From positions 1-45,743 of the forward strand of contig CAZXGT010000008.1 in the NCBI GenBank assembly GCA_964639935.1: 45,743 nucleotides of DNA, read 5' to 3'. Source of the DNA: CALNYS01 sp964639935. Lineage in GTDB: Bacteria; Planctomycetota; Phycisphaerae; Phycisphaerales; UBA1924. Below the pieces are notes generated by a model. It saw only the letters and a program-made list of their open reading frames with translations, was not told where the DNA came from and did not search any database. The translations under genes and the position numbers were made by a program. The first letter of the stretch is position 1, and each line of letters opens with the position of its first letter. Of this stretch, positions 30,520-39,564 are shown piece after piece.

Positions 30520-33195
30520 TCAGAGCGTCGGGCCGTAGAGCATCGCGTTGACAACGAGCCTGACGACGGCCCGCTGGAAGCCGCGGATCGACACGCTCTC
30601 GTTGACGAGCACGACGTGGCCGCCGCCCATCGCGTGGTGCGCGATCATCGGCGTGCCCGCGATCTCCTCGCGTCGCTCATCGGAGAGGTGTCCGCTCACG
30701 AGCGGGTCCTCGTCGTACCGGGCGAGCACGAAGACGTCGTCGGTCAAACGCAGCGTCCGTGGGCTGCGCTTGACGGCGCCGACCCACTCGGGAACGCCCG
30801 CGGCCAGCGGGTGCGTGACGTCCACACCCGCCGCGAGCATCGAGCCCGGCACGCGCCGGTCGACCCCGCGGTCCCGGCGCTCGCCCCACGTCAGATCGCT
30901 CTCGCGAGCCTCCTCCTCCTCCTTTTCGCCCTCGTCCTCCTCGTCGAGCTGGAGAACCGAGCTCTCCGCCCAGCCGGTTGAGGATCCGATCGAGACGAGC
31001 GTGCCGCCGCCGCGAACCCAGTCGCGCACGCGATCCGCGCCGGACTCCCCAAGCGCGCGATCGAGCGAGCCCCACAGGCTCGGCACGACCAGCACGTTGT
31101 AGTCGTCGAGATCGATCCGCCCGAAGCGATCCGCGTTGATCGTCGTGTGCGGGATGCCGTACTCGAGATCGAGGAACCACCACAGCTCGCCGTAGCTGTA
31201 GGGGTCCGTCGGCTCGTCGCGAAGGAGTGCGATCTTCGGGGCCTGAGCGATCCCGTTCTCGTTCGTCCCGAGCACCGGACCCGCGGTGGTCAGGCCGCTC
31301 CCGGCGCGGTGCGCGTCAACGCCGCGCTCCGATACGCCGCTGAGGAAATCGTTGACCTTCTCGTCGGCGTTGCGGACGCGGTGGACGATCATCGAGCCGG
31401 GCCCGAAGCGGCGCCCGTCGATCTCGATCGCGGCGCCGGTGAAGCGCCAGAAGAGATCCATCTCCATCGCGAGCCCGACGGCCGAGGGGAAACCGCTCTG
31501 CTTGGAATCGACCAGCACGGCGTAGCGTCCGTCGCCCGTCACCGCGCCGGTCTCGGGCGCGTCGTCGAGCGCGCTGTCGCCGCGAAGGGCCCGCGAGCTC
31601 TCCCAGGCGGTGAGCCCGAAGGACACCGGCAGCGACCACCCGGTGATGTCGTAGGTGTCGTTGCTGGTCAGCTCGGTGGAGCGCTCAAAGAGCGCCCGGG
31701 CGAGCCGCCCCATCGGCTGATCGGCGCGGATGATCCACGAGCCCGCGGGAACCTCCACCCGATCGAGCTCCTCGCCCGAGCGGTAGTCGCGCAGCCCGCG
31801 GAGGCGATCGCCGCGATCAAGCCGCTCGATCTCGATGCCGTGGGCGTCGGCGAGCCGCTTGACCTCGCGGAGGAGCGCGGCGTCGTTGTCGGCGCTGATG
31901 ATGAACGCCATCGGTCCCTCGTCCGGATCGAGCGAGTTCTTGTGGAAGTTCCAGAACCGTCGGAGCTGGCCCGCGCGGTTGGCCGCGGTGGTCTCGACGT
32001 AGTTCATGCTCGTCAGGAAGTGGTTGTTGGCGCGCTCGCGCAGGGTCAGCTTGTAGTCGCCGTGGACGTCGACGACGAGCCCCGCGAAGCCGTGCCCCGC
32101 CTGCTCGGTCAGCATGCCGACCGCGCCGTGATAGACGGGCAGCACCTTCCCGTACCCGGGGTAGAGGTAGTCGAAGCGTTCCTTGGTCGCGTAGACGAGG
32201 CCCCGCGCGTCAAAGAGCCGCGCGTTGGCCTTGCCGTAGAGCTCGATCCACGCGCGTGTCTCTTCCGGGATGTTCTGGTTGTAGGGGTCGTCGCCGGCGC
32301 CGAAGAAGTACGGCGAGCGGAAGCCCTGCTCGTGGATGTCGATGTGAAGCTGCGGCTTGTGCTTTGTGTACTCCGCGATCCGCGCGGCCGATTCGGGCTG
32401 CGTCAGCCAGAGCCAGTCGCGGTTGAGATCGAAGAGGTAGTGATTCGTGCGCCCGCTCGGCCACGGCTCGTCGTGCTCCGCGGCGTCCCAGCTCGGGTTC
32501 GGTCCGCCCTGCCCGACGGCGTTCTCAAACCAGCTCACGTATCGCATGCGCCCGTCGGGGTTGAGCGCGGGGTCGATCACCACGACGACGTTGTCGCGGA
32601 TCTCGCGGAGCTCCTCGTTCTCCCCCGCGGCGAGCGCGTGGGCCGTCGCCATCGCCGCCTCGATCGTCGAGGCCTCGTTGCCGTGGACGCCGAAGCTGAG
32701 CCACACGATCGCCGGGTTGGTCTCGATAATCCGCTCGGCTTCGCTTTCGCTGGTCTTGCGCGGGTCGGTCAGCGCGCGGTTGGCCTCGAGGATCTCATCG
32801 AGCCGCGCCAGGTTCTCGCGCGAGCTGATCGTCATCGTCAGGAGCGGCCGGTCCTGGTGCGTGCGCCCGTACTCGCGAACGATCGCGTGATCGCTCGCCG
32901 CGCCCAGAGCCCGCATGTAGTCGACCATCTCGTGATGACGGGTGAAGCGGTCGCCGAGCGCGTACCCGAGCGCGTCCTGGGGCGCCGGAGCGCTCTCATC
33001 GAAGCGCAAGCCGCCGAAGTAGTCGAACGCGTCCGACCCGCGGTGCTGCTCGAGCGTCTGCTCGGGCGCGATCGCGTCGATCGTCTGCGAGCGGTCGATC
33101 CAGCGCTCCGGATCGCTTTGCTGCGCGAGCGCGACGCCCGCGACCCCTGCCGCCGCCGCCAGAAGCGAAACGGCCACCTTGCGACGAATCCTCAT
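30520..33195 (-). CDS. Secreted M14 family zinc carboxypeptidase-like protein
   Basis: The 891-residue protein starts with a signal peptide (MRIRRKVAVSLLAAAAGVAG then VALAQQ). An N-terminal M14 domain follows. The zinc motif is HxxE in FGVHGNEASTIEA near residue 167, with PALNPDGRMRY and NHYLFDLNRDWLW; the third ligand is likely the first His of LHIDIHEQG, and the catalytic Glu that of GMLTEQAGHG. The C-terminal ~300 residues include a flavodoxin-like or GATase-like fold (YNVLVVPSLWGSLDRALGE), as in many large planctomycete and Bacteroidetes M14 proteins, and an acidic run EDEGEKEEEEARES. Substrates are unknown peptides. GGAGG precedes the ATG. A terminator follows the stop. Confidence 0.9.
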   Translation of the reverse strand: MRIRRKVAVSLLAAAAGVAGVALAQQSDPERWIDRSQTIDAIAPEQTLEQHRGSDAFDYFGGLRFDESAPAPQDALGYALGDRFTRHHEMVDYMRALGAASDHAIVREYGRTHQDRPLLTMTISSRENLARLDEILEANRALTDPRKTSESEAERIIETNPAIVWLSFGVHGNEASTIEAAMATAHALAAGENEELREIRDNVVVVIDPALNPDGRMRYVSWFENAVGQGGPNPSWDAAEHDEPWPSGRTNHYLFDLNRDWLWLTQPESAARIAEYTKHKPQLHIDIHEQGFRSPYFFGAGDDPYNQNIPEETRAWIELYGKANARLFDARGLVYATKERFDYLYPGYGKVLPVYHGAVGMLTEQAGHGFAGLVVDVHGDYKLTLRERANNHFLTSMNYVETTAANRAGQLRRFWNFHKNSLDPDEGPMAFIISADNDAALLREVKRLADAHGIEIERLDRGDRLRGLRDYRSGEELDRVEVPAGSWIIRADQPMGRLARALFERSTELTSNDTYDITGWSLPVSFGLTAWESSRALRGDSALDDAPETGAVTGDGRYAVLVDSKQSGFPSAVGLAMEMDLFWRFTGAAIEIDGRRFGPGSMIVHRVRNADEKVNDFLSGVSERGVDAHRAGSGLTTAGPVLGTNENGIAQAPKIALLRDEPTDPYSYGELWWFLDLEYGIPHTTINADRFGRIDLDDYNVLVVPSLWGSLDRALGESGADRVRDWVRGGGTLVSIGSSTGWAESSVLQLDEEDEGEKEEEEARESDLTWGERRDRGVDRRVPGSMLAAGVDVTHPLAAGVPEWVGAVKRSPRTLRLTDDVFVLARYDEDPLVSGHLSDERREEIAGTPMIAHHAMGGGHVVLVNESVSIRGFQRAVVRLVVNAMLYGPTL

Positions 33196-33276
33196 CGAAC
33201 CATCCTCCTTCAGCGAGCTTCAACCGGCGTCACGGCCCCGCGTTCCGCACGAGCGCGCCGATTCGGACAAGCGCTG

Positions 33277-33282
33277 TACCTT
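33277..33282 (+). promoter_or_regulatory. Leaderless-type -10 box before the M42 peptidase gene
   Basis: TACCTT, six bases (AGCCGC), then ATG at 33289. No Shine-Dalgarno sequence lies in the gap. Confidence 0.45.
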
Positions 33283-33288
33283 AGCCGC

Positions 33289-34479
33289 ATGCCCAACGCA
33301 TCGGCGCCGAAGACGCTTCTCGACCTCGGTTCGCTCCCGACCGTCGCCGGTCGCGAACGTCACGTCATCCGCTACCTCGACGCCTGGCTCGCCGAGCGGC
33401 CCTCGCTCCGCAGGTTCACCGACGACGCCGGAAACATCCTCATCACCCACGCGGAGCCCACGAGCGCTCCGATCATCTTCACCGCGCACCTGGATCACCC
33501 CGGGTTCGTGATCGAGAAGATCACCGGAGAGCGCGCCGCCGAGCTCGCCTTCCGCGGCGGGGTTCACGCGCCCTACTTCACCGGCGCCCGCGTCGCGCTC
33601 TATCCCGCCGATCCCGAATCCCCCGTCGAGCCGGTGCGCGCGGTCATCACCGATCACACCGATCCCTCCCCGCCGGATCGCCCGGACCGAACCGCGACGA
33701 TCGAGGCCGAGTCATCTCTCGCCGGCTTCACCGAGGCGGACATCGCCGTCTGGGACCTGCCCGAGCCGTCGGTCGATGAGAATGGGGTTTTTCACGCCCG
33801 CGTCTGCGACGATCTCGCCGCGCTCGCCGCCGCACTCGACGCGCTCGATGAACTCGGCGGGACCGACGCCGCCCCGCGCGTCGGCCTGCTCTGCACCCGC
33901 GCCGAGGAAGTGGGCTTCACCGGCGCCATCGCCGCCTGCCGCAGCGGACTCATCCCCGAGAGCGCCCGCCTGCTCGCGCTCGAGAACTCGCGGTCGTTCC
34001 CCGATTCCCCGCTTCACGCCGGGCCCATCGTCCGCGTCGGCGATCGCGTCTCCACCTTCAGCCCCACGCTCAACGCCGCCGTCGCCCGCTGCGCCCAGCG
34101 ACTCACGGGCGGCGCCGACCCGGACGTCGGGCGCCCCGAGATCCAGACCGACCCCGGCTTCAAGTGGCAGCGCAAGCTCATGCCGGGCGGCGCCTGCGAG
34201 GCCACCGCCTTCTACGCCTACGGCTACGAGGCGACCTGCCTCTGCCTCCCCCTCGGCAACTATCACAACATGGCGGAGCTCGCCGAGTACGAGCAGGCCG
34301 TCAGAGACCAGCGCGAGCCCACCGCCGAGATCGCCCGCGAGTTCATCTCCCTGGCCGACTACCACGGGCTCGTGAGGCTCCTGGTCGCCTGCGGGCGCGA
34401 CCTCGAGTCCGCCGAGCCCATCATCACCCGCCTCGAGAAGCTCTACGACCAGCGCAAGCACATCCTCACCGAGCGCTGA
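33289..34479 (+). CDS. M42 family metallopeptidase (aminopeptidase/glucanase type)
   Basis: The 396-residue cytoplasmic enzyme belongs to the M42 family of large dodecameric aminopeptidases. The metal and catalytic residues are visible: His and Asp in IIFTAHLDHPGFV, Asp in RVCDDLAALAAAL, the Glu pair in TRAEEVGFTGA, and the late His in PLGNYHNMAE. LALENSRSFPDS is in the usual metal-ligand region. Residue lengths between motifs match the family. The frame is open far upstream, opposite the M14 gene, but that part is antisense to coding sequence; the ATG at 33289 has a -10 box six bases before it. The SDR gene follows after 53 bases and may be cotranscribed. Confidence 0.9.
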   Translation: MPNASAPKTLLDLGSLPTVAGRERHVIRYLDAWLAERPSLRRFTDDAGNILITHAEPTSAPIIFTAHLDHPGFVIEKITGERAAELAFRGGVHAPYFTGARVALYPADPESPVEPVRAVITDHTDPSPPDRPDRTATIEAESSLAGFTEADIAVWDLPEPSVDENGVFHARVCDDLAALAAALDALDELGGTDAAPRVGLLCTRAEEVGFTGAIAACRSGLIPESARLLALENSRSFPDSPLHAGPIVRVGDRVSTFSPTLNAAVARCAQRLTGGADPDVGRPEIQTDPGFKWQRKLMPGGACEATAFYAYGYEATCLCLPLGNYHNMAELAEYEQAVRDQREPTAEIAREFISLADYHGLVRLLVACGRDLESAEPIITRLEKLYDQRKHILTER

Positions 34480-34532
34480 TCCGAACCCGGCGCGCCGCGC
34501 TCGCGAGCGACGCCGCCCATGGAACGAAGCCA

Positions 34533-35306
34533 ATGACCACGCCCATCGCCGAACCACCACTCAAGGGCCGCTCGGCCGTCGTCACCGGCGCCTCCGCCGG
34601 GATCGGCCGAGCCGTCGCCGTCGATCTCGCCCGCGCCGGGGCCTCCGTCGTCGTCAACGCCCGCCGGAAGGAGAAGCTCGACGCGCTCGTCGGCGAGCTC
34701 GAGAACCTCGGCGCTCAGGCGACCGCCGTCGCCGGCGACGCCGCGGACCCCGGCGTCATCCGGCGGATGCTCGAAGCCGCTCACGAGCTGCACGCCCCCG
34801 CCGATCTCGTCGTCGCCAACGCCGGCCGCGGCCTGGGCGGCTCCGCTCTCACGAGCGACCGCGAGCAGTGGGAGGAGATGATCCGCATCAATCTCACCGG
34901 CCTCGCCGATCTCCTCCGCGCCGCCGGCGCCCAGATGATCCGCGAGAACACCGACGCCCCGCGCGACCTCGTCGTCCTCGGCTCCACCGTCGGAAGGCAC
35001 GTCTCGCCCTTTTCCTCCATGTACGGCGCCACCAAGTTCGCCGCCAACTCCCTCGCCGAGGCCACCCGCCGCGAGCTCGGCCCGCAGGGCGTCCGCGTCA
35101 CCCTCATCGAGCCCGGCATCGTCGTCAGCGAGTTCCAGTCCGTCGCCGGCTACGCCGACGAGCTCGTCTCGAGCTTCCACGAGAAGTTCGGCCCGCTCAT
35201 CGAGCCCGAGGACGTCGCCCGCACCATCACCTTCATCGCCTCCCAGCCCGCCCACGTGCACATCAACGACGTGGTCATCCGCTCGACGCGACAGGATTAC
35301 CCGTAA
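34533..35306 (+). CDS. Short-chain dehydrogenase/reductase (classical SDR)
   Basis: The 257-residue protein is a classical SDR. The NAD(P)-binding motif is VVTGASAGIGRAVA, followed by RRKEKL, which favours NADP. VVANAGRG replaces NNAG, the catalytic Ser lies in LVVLGSTVGRH, and YxxxK is MYGATKFAAN. LIEPGIVVSEF is the usual PG motif. The substrate is unknown; relatives with this pattern are often clustered with YdfG-type serine or 3-hydroxy acid dehydrogenases. The gene ends inside the 3' end of the convergent hydrolase, overlapping it by 32 bases. No ribosome-binding site is evident. Confidence 0.9.
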   Translation: MTTPIAEPPLKGRSAVVTGASAGIGRAVAVDLARAGASVVVNARRKEKLDALVGELENLGAQATAVAGDAADPGVIRRMLEAAHELHAPADLVVANAGRGLGGSALTSDREQWEEMIRINLTGLADLLRAAGAQMIRENTDAPRDLVVLGSTVGRHVSPFSSMYGATKFAANSLAEATRRELGPQGVRVTLIEPGIVVSEFQSVAGYADELVSSFHEKFGPLIEPEDVARTITFIASQPAHVHINDVVIRSTRQDYP

Positions 35307-36204
35307 GCGAGGCGCCGAACGACGCGACGGCTTTGGCGCACGCCTCCCGATGCGCCGGGTCCGTCCAGAGATCGTTGTGCCCCGCGCCCTCGATCTCCAC
35401 GATCCGCCCTTCTCGCGCCGCCGCCGCGACCTGCCTCCCGTCGCCGATCGGGCTGATCAAGTCCTCCGTCCCGTGAATCACGAGCACCGGCGCCGTCGCT
35501 CGCGCCGACGCGCCCGCCCGATCGAACCCGCGCCACAGCGGCCCCACGCCGAGCCGCACGCCCAGGAGCGCGATCGCCACGGGGAGATTCGCGCGGTAGG
35601 GCAGACCCGAGAGCCGGAGCACGTTCCGCGCCGGCGTCGTCGGGCGGCGGTAGGGGGCCTCCGCGATCACCCCGAGCACGCCCGGCGCGTCCCCCGCCGC
35701 AAGAGACGCGCCGCCGCCGAGCGACCACCCGTACAGCGCGACGCCCCGCTCGCGCGCGCAGCGCCCGATCAGCTCCCGCAGCAGCCCCTCCTCGCGCACG
35801 CCCAGACCGCTGCGCCCCTCCGTCTCCCCGAGCCCCGGCGGGTCCCACGCGACGATCTGCGACGCCCACCCGCGCAGCGCCTCGAGCCTCGGCAGCGCGC
35901 CGAGCCGGGAATCGCCCCACCCGGGCGTCGCGATCACCACCGGCCCGCTCGGGTCCTCGCCCTCGATCTCCCACGCGCGCACCCGCTCGCGCCCGACCTC
36001 GATCTCCCGCTCGCGAAACGCCGCCGGGCGATCGAGCTCGCCCGGATCGCTCGGCGCCCCCTTCGCCGCCGCCCACGCCGCCGTGCGCCGCGGCGGACGC
36101 CGAAGCCGAGAGGCCGTGTACCACACGCTCGCCGCGAACACGATCAGCAGACCGAGCGCGAGAAGACCGACGAGACCAGCCACGTCCACGCTCGAGAGGC
36201 TCAC
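35275..36204 (-). CDS. Membrane-anchored alpha/beta hydrolase
   Basis: The 309-residue protein starts with a membrane segment (LVGLLALGLLIVFAASVWYT, about 11-30), followed by a basic linker and an alpha/beta-hydrolase domain. The oxyanion region is VVIATPGWGDSRLG, the nucleophile elbow is LYGWSLGGGASL, the acid is likely the Asp of HGTEDLISPIG, and the His is in GAGHNDLW. It resembles cell-envelope serine hydrolases of the BAAT/YqiK-neighbour type; the substrate is unknown. The GTG start at 36204 shares one base with the TAG of rseP (TAGTG), so translation is coupled. The last 32 bases overlap the convergent SDR gene. Confidence 0.85.
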   Translation of the reverse strand: MSLSSVDVAGLVGLLALGLLIVFAASVWYTASRLRRPPRRTAAWAAAKGAPSDPGELDRPAAFREREIEVGRERVRAWEIEGEDPSGPVVIATPGWGDSRLGALPRLEALRGWASQIVAWDPPGLGETEGRSGLGVREEGLLRELIGRCARERGVALYGWSLGGGASLAAGDAPGVLGVIAEAPYRRPTTPARNVLRLSGLPYRANLPVAIALLGVRLGVGPLWRGFDRAGASARATAPVLVIHGTEDLISPIGDGRQVAAAAREGRIVEIEGAGHNDLWTDPAHREACAKAVASFGASLTGNPVASSG

Positions 36205-38321
36205 TAGAGCAGCCGCGTGATGTCGTTGAAGGTCACGAGGATGAAGACGCCCCCGAGCAGCACCAGACCGACGAGCGCCGCCGCGTTCTGCACCGCCGGC
36301 GACACCGGCTTGCCCGTGATCCACTCGATGATCAGGAACACCATCAGCCCGCCGTCGGCGATCGGGATCGGCAGGAAGTTCAGCACCGCCAGGTTCGCGC
36401 TGATCACCGCGAAGAAGAACAGCAGCTCCACGAAGCTGCGCTGCGCCACCTGCGTTCCGATGTGCGCGATCCCCACCGGCCCGCGGAGCTGCTCCACCTC
36501 CACCGAACCCTCAAAGAGCCGAACGAGCGTCAGGTAGGTCCGCAGGATGATCTGGTGCGTATCGACCACTCCCATCGCGACCGCCTCGACCGGGCCGCTC
36601 GCCTTGAGCGTCACCATCTCCGGCGCGAACAGCGCGCTGATCAGCGCCGGCGCCCCCCAATCCAGCTCCCGCAGGCGTTGGAGCTCCTCCTCCGTGAGGC
36701 TGATGGTCGTCTCGCTCGCGGCGCCCATGGGGAGCCGCACGCCCAGGGTCACGGGCTCGCCCGCCGTCGCGCGCGCCAGCGCCGAGCGCAGCTCCGCGTA
36801 GTTCGACACCGCGTCGCCATCGACGCTCTTGATCACCGTCCCCGGCGGCAGCGCCGCCTCGCGGCCCGCCCGGGCTGACTCGATGTCGCTCCCAAGCGGT
36901 CGCGTCACGACAACCCCGCCCCCATCGCCGCGCTCCTCGACCGAGAGCGCCTGCGTCGGGATGAACCCCACCGCGCCGTCGGCGCCGACCGGCGCCACGA
37001 GCTCCACCCGCTCGCCGCCGCGCAGCACATCGATCGCGATCTCGCCCCCCGCCGACGCGCGGATCGTCCGGATGCCGTCCACCGGACCGGGCCACTCCAC
37101 GCGACCGATCCGAACGATCACGTCCCCGGGCGCCAGCCCCGCCCTCGCCGCCGGCGGCTGGACGAGCCCGACCTCCATCGGCGGCACGAACCCCGCAACG
37201 TGCCGCGCCTCGACGATCCGCTGGGGCGAGAGCTCGATCACCTCGCTCTGGAGCTCCGGCTCCCCCCGCAGCGTCGCCTCCACCCGCGAGGCGTCCGCCG
37301 TCTCGAACGTCGCCGAGATCGCGCCGCCCGAACCCGCGAACGCCTCATCGAGGTCCGGGAGCACACTCACCGGCTCGCCCGCCACGCTCACGAGCCGAGC
37401 CGCCTCCGCCGGCACGCCCGCCCGGTCCCGCAGATGCGCGAGGTTCGAACGCGTGGTCTCATCCCCCGCCCCGGGCTCAGCGAGCGTCGTGCTCACCGCC
37501 GGGAGCAGCCCGACCGTCGCAAACTCCGCCCCGGGCGCGCGCTCGAGCGGCATCACGAAGGACAGCGGCTCATCGACGCCTGGACGAGAGACCACGATCT
37601 CGAGCCCGTCATCAGGGTCAGCCAGCGCGCCCGCGAGCCACACATCCGCGAACTCGCGCGGCGTATCGCCGCCCACGCGCACGATCGCATCGCCAGCCTG
37701 TAGCCCCGGCTCGCTCACGCCCGCGGTCTCGGCGTTGACCGCCACGGCGCTCGCCGCCGGGCTCCCCTCGCGCACGCCGCCCACCACCGCGGGCGACGCC
37801 GGCTTGCCGACCGTGTAGACCGCGATGTAAAGGATCGCCGCCAGGAGCACGTTCATCACCACGCCCGCGCTGATGACGACCATCCGCTTCCATACCGGCT
37901 TCGCCGAGAAGCTGTCACGGGCGGAGACATCCGCGCTCTCGGCGCCGGGCGTCACATCGTCCTGCCCCCGCATCTGCACGTACCCGCCGAAGGGAAGCCA
38001 GTTGAGGCGGTATTCGGTCTTGCCGATGTCCTCGGGCCACTCGCCCTCGAGCGTCTGAAGGTCGCCGACCCCGCCGCCCAGGCGCTCGCGCAGCGCCTTG
38101 AGCGTCGCCGGGTTCGTCGAGCCGCGGCGCAGGCCGATGCCCTTTCGCCAGGCCAGCGCCGCCGGACCGAAGCCCACCGCGAAGGCGTACACGCGGATCC
38201 CCGCCCACCGCGCGGCCAGGAAGTGACCCAGCTCGTGAATGAAGATGATGGCGCCGAAGCCGATGATCGCGAGCAGCAAGCCCGCGGCGTCACCAAGCAC
38301 GCCTGGGAGAAAATCGATCAC
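36204..38321 (-). CDS. rseP: RseP-like site-2 protease with three PDZ-like modules
   Basis: The 705-residue inner-membrane zinc protease cleaves within membranes, in E. coli releasing sigma E. The zinc motif HELGH is at 29-33 in the first membrane segment, and the second catalytic region is LNFLPIPIADGGLMVFL near 648-664, a variant of N-x-P-x-x-x-x-D-G. Between them are three PDZ-like modules with the G-L-x-x-G-D pattern near residues 206, 394 and 492; E. coli RseP is about 450 residues with two. The last PDZ-like piece reads LPPGTVIKSVDGDAVSNYAE. Hydrophobic segments are present at both ends. AAGGAG precedes the GTG start at 38321. It follows dxr by 33 bases, a common bacterial order (dxr-rseP). 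Confidence 0.92.
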   Translation of the reverse strand: MIDFLPGVLGDAAGLLLAIIGFGAIIFIHELGHFLAARWAGIRVYAFAVGFGPAALAWRKGIGLRRGSTNPATLKALRERLGGGVGDLQTLEGEWPEDIGKTEYRLNWLPFGGYVQMRGQDDVTPGAESADVSARDSFSAKPVWKRMVVISAGVVMNVLLAAILYIAVYTVGKPASPAVVGGVREGSPAASAVAVNAETAGVSEPGLQAGDAIVRVGGDTPREFADVWLAGALADPDDGLEIVVSRPGVDEPLSFVMPLERAPGAEFATVGLLPAVSTTLAEPGAGDETTRSNLAHLRDRAGVPAEAARLVSVAGEPVSVLPDLDEAFAGSGGAISATFETADASRVEATLRGEPELQSEVIELSPQRIVEARHVAGFVPPMEVGLVQPPAARAGLAPGDVIVRIGRVEWPGPVDGIRTIRASAGGEIAIDVLRGGERVELVAPVGADGAVGFIPTQALSVEERGDGGGVVVTRPLGSDIESARAGREAALPPGTVIKSVDGDAVSNYAELRSALARATAGEPVTLGVRLPMGAASETTISLTEEELQRLRELDWGAPALISALFAPEMVTLKASGPVEAVAMGVVDTHQIILRTYLTLVRLFEGSVEVEQLRGPVGIAHIGTQVAQRSFVELLFFFAVISANLAVLNFLPIPIADGGLMVFLIIEWITGKPVSPAVQNAAALVGLVLLGGVFILVTFNDITRLL

Positions 38322-38354
38322 GCGCGAGCTCCTTCTCGGATCGAGTCGTCAATC

Positions 38355-39548
38355 CTACCCACGCCCCGCCGCTCGCGAAGCCGCCGCGCCGAGCGCGACG
38401 CGGACGTGCTCCCGCGCCGCCGCCTCCGTCGCCTCGACCGCCTCCACCGTCAGCCTCCCTCCCGCGGGCGTCCCGTGATGCTCCATCGCATCCTGCGCCA
38501 GTTCCGGCACGCGTCCAAGCGGTATCCGCCCGTCGAGAAACGCCGCCACCGCCTCCTCGTTCGCCGCCGTCAGCGCCGCCCCGAGCGTTCCCCCCTCGTC
38601 GATCACGCGCCGCGCCAGCCGCAGCCCGATGTGCCGGCGCTCGTCCGCCGGCTCGAACGTCAGCCGGCCGATCTTCGCCAGATCAAGCCGCTCCGCCGGC
38701 GCCTCGGCCCGGTCCGGCCACGTCAGCGCCGCCTGGATCGCCGTCCGCATGTCCGTCGTGCCAACCTGCGCGATCACCGACCCGTCCACCATCTCCACCA
38801 GCGCGTGAACGATCGACTGCTCGTGCACCAGAACGCCCAGGCGCTCGCTCCCGAGACCAAAGAGCCAGTGCGCCTCGATCAGCTCGAACCCCTTGTTGAC
38901 AAGCGTCGCGCAGTCGACGGTCACCTTCGCGCCCATGTCCCACGTCGGGTGCTCCAGCGCCTCGGCGGCCGTCGCGCTCGCGTACGCCTTGTCGCTCGCC
39001 CCGCGCAGCGCGCCGCCAGAGGCCGTCAGCGTCACCCGCCGAACCGAGCCGTCCGCGACCATCGGGCACGCCGGCCACCCGGGCAGGCACTGCCACACCC
39101 CGGAGTGCTCGCTGTCGACCGGCAGCATCCGCCCGCCGCTCTCGCGCGCGAGCCGAACCGCGATCTCCCCCGACGAGACGAGCGTCTCCTTGTTGGCCAG
39201 CGCCACGTCCCGCCCGAGCTCCAGCGCCGCGAGCGTCGGCCGGAGCCCCGCCGAGCCCACGATCGCCGCCATCACCACGTCCGCCTCGACCTCACGCACC
39301 AGCGCCTCGGCGGCCCCGGCGCCGCGCCGCACCCGCGCCCCGCCGAAGGCTGTGGCGCACCGACCATCCGCGATGGCCACATCAGCGCACGAGAGGCGGC
39401 GCGCCTGCTCGGCGAGCTCGCCCCCGCGCGACCCCGCGGCCAGACCCACCACGCGAAACGCGTTCCCGAGCCGCTCGAGCACGTCGACCGTCTGCCGCCC
39501 GATCGAGCCCGTCGAGCCCAGGATGATCACGCGCCGTGGCTCGCTCAT
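38355..39548 (-). CDS. dxr: 1-deoxy-D-xylulose 5-phosphate reductoisomerase
   Basis: Dxr (IspC) makes 2-C-methyl-D-erythritol 4-phosphate in the MEP isoprenoid pathway, using NADPH. The 397-residue protein has the NADPH motif IILGSTGSIGRQT, the ALANKETLVSSG segment, the metal/substrate loop LPVDSEHSGVWQCL, the flexible-loop region with TASGGALRG, and the TWDMGAKVTVDCATLVNKG signature. Length is normal. It lies 16 bases after the RNase E stop and 33 bases before rseP, in a gene order (dxr-rseP) widespread in bacteria. No clear ribosome-binding site precedes the ATG at 39548. Confidence 0.96.
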   Translation of the reverse strand: MSEPRRVIILGSTGSIGRQTVDVLERLGNAFRVVGLAAGSRGGELAEQARRLSCADVAIADGRCATAFGGARVRRGAGAAEALVREVEADVVMAAIVGSAGLRPTLAALELGRDVALANKETLVSSGEIAVRLARESGGRMLPVDSEHSGVWQCLPGWPACPMVADGSVRRVTLTASGGALRGASDKAYASATAAEALEHPTWDMGAKVTVDCATLVNKGFELIEAHWLFGLGSERLGVLVHEQSIVHALVEMVDGSVIAQVGTTDMRTAIQAALTWPDRAEAPAERLDLAKIGRLTFEPADERRHIGLRLARRVIDEGGTLGAALTAANEEAVAAFLDGRIPLGRVPELAQDAMEHHGTPAGGRLTVEAVEATEAAAREHVRVALGAAASRAAGRG

Positions 39549-39564
39549 CGGATCGTTCGCCGGC

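Noticed and set aside
31147..33288. Upstream in-frame extension of the M42 peptidase frame by 714 codons.
   Set aside because: It runs antisense through the M14 peptidase gene; the M42 homology begins at the ATG at 33289.
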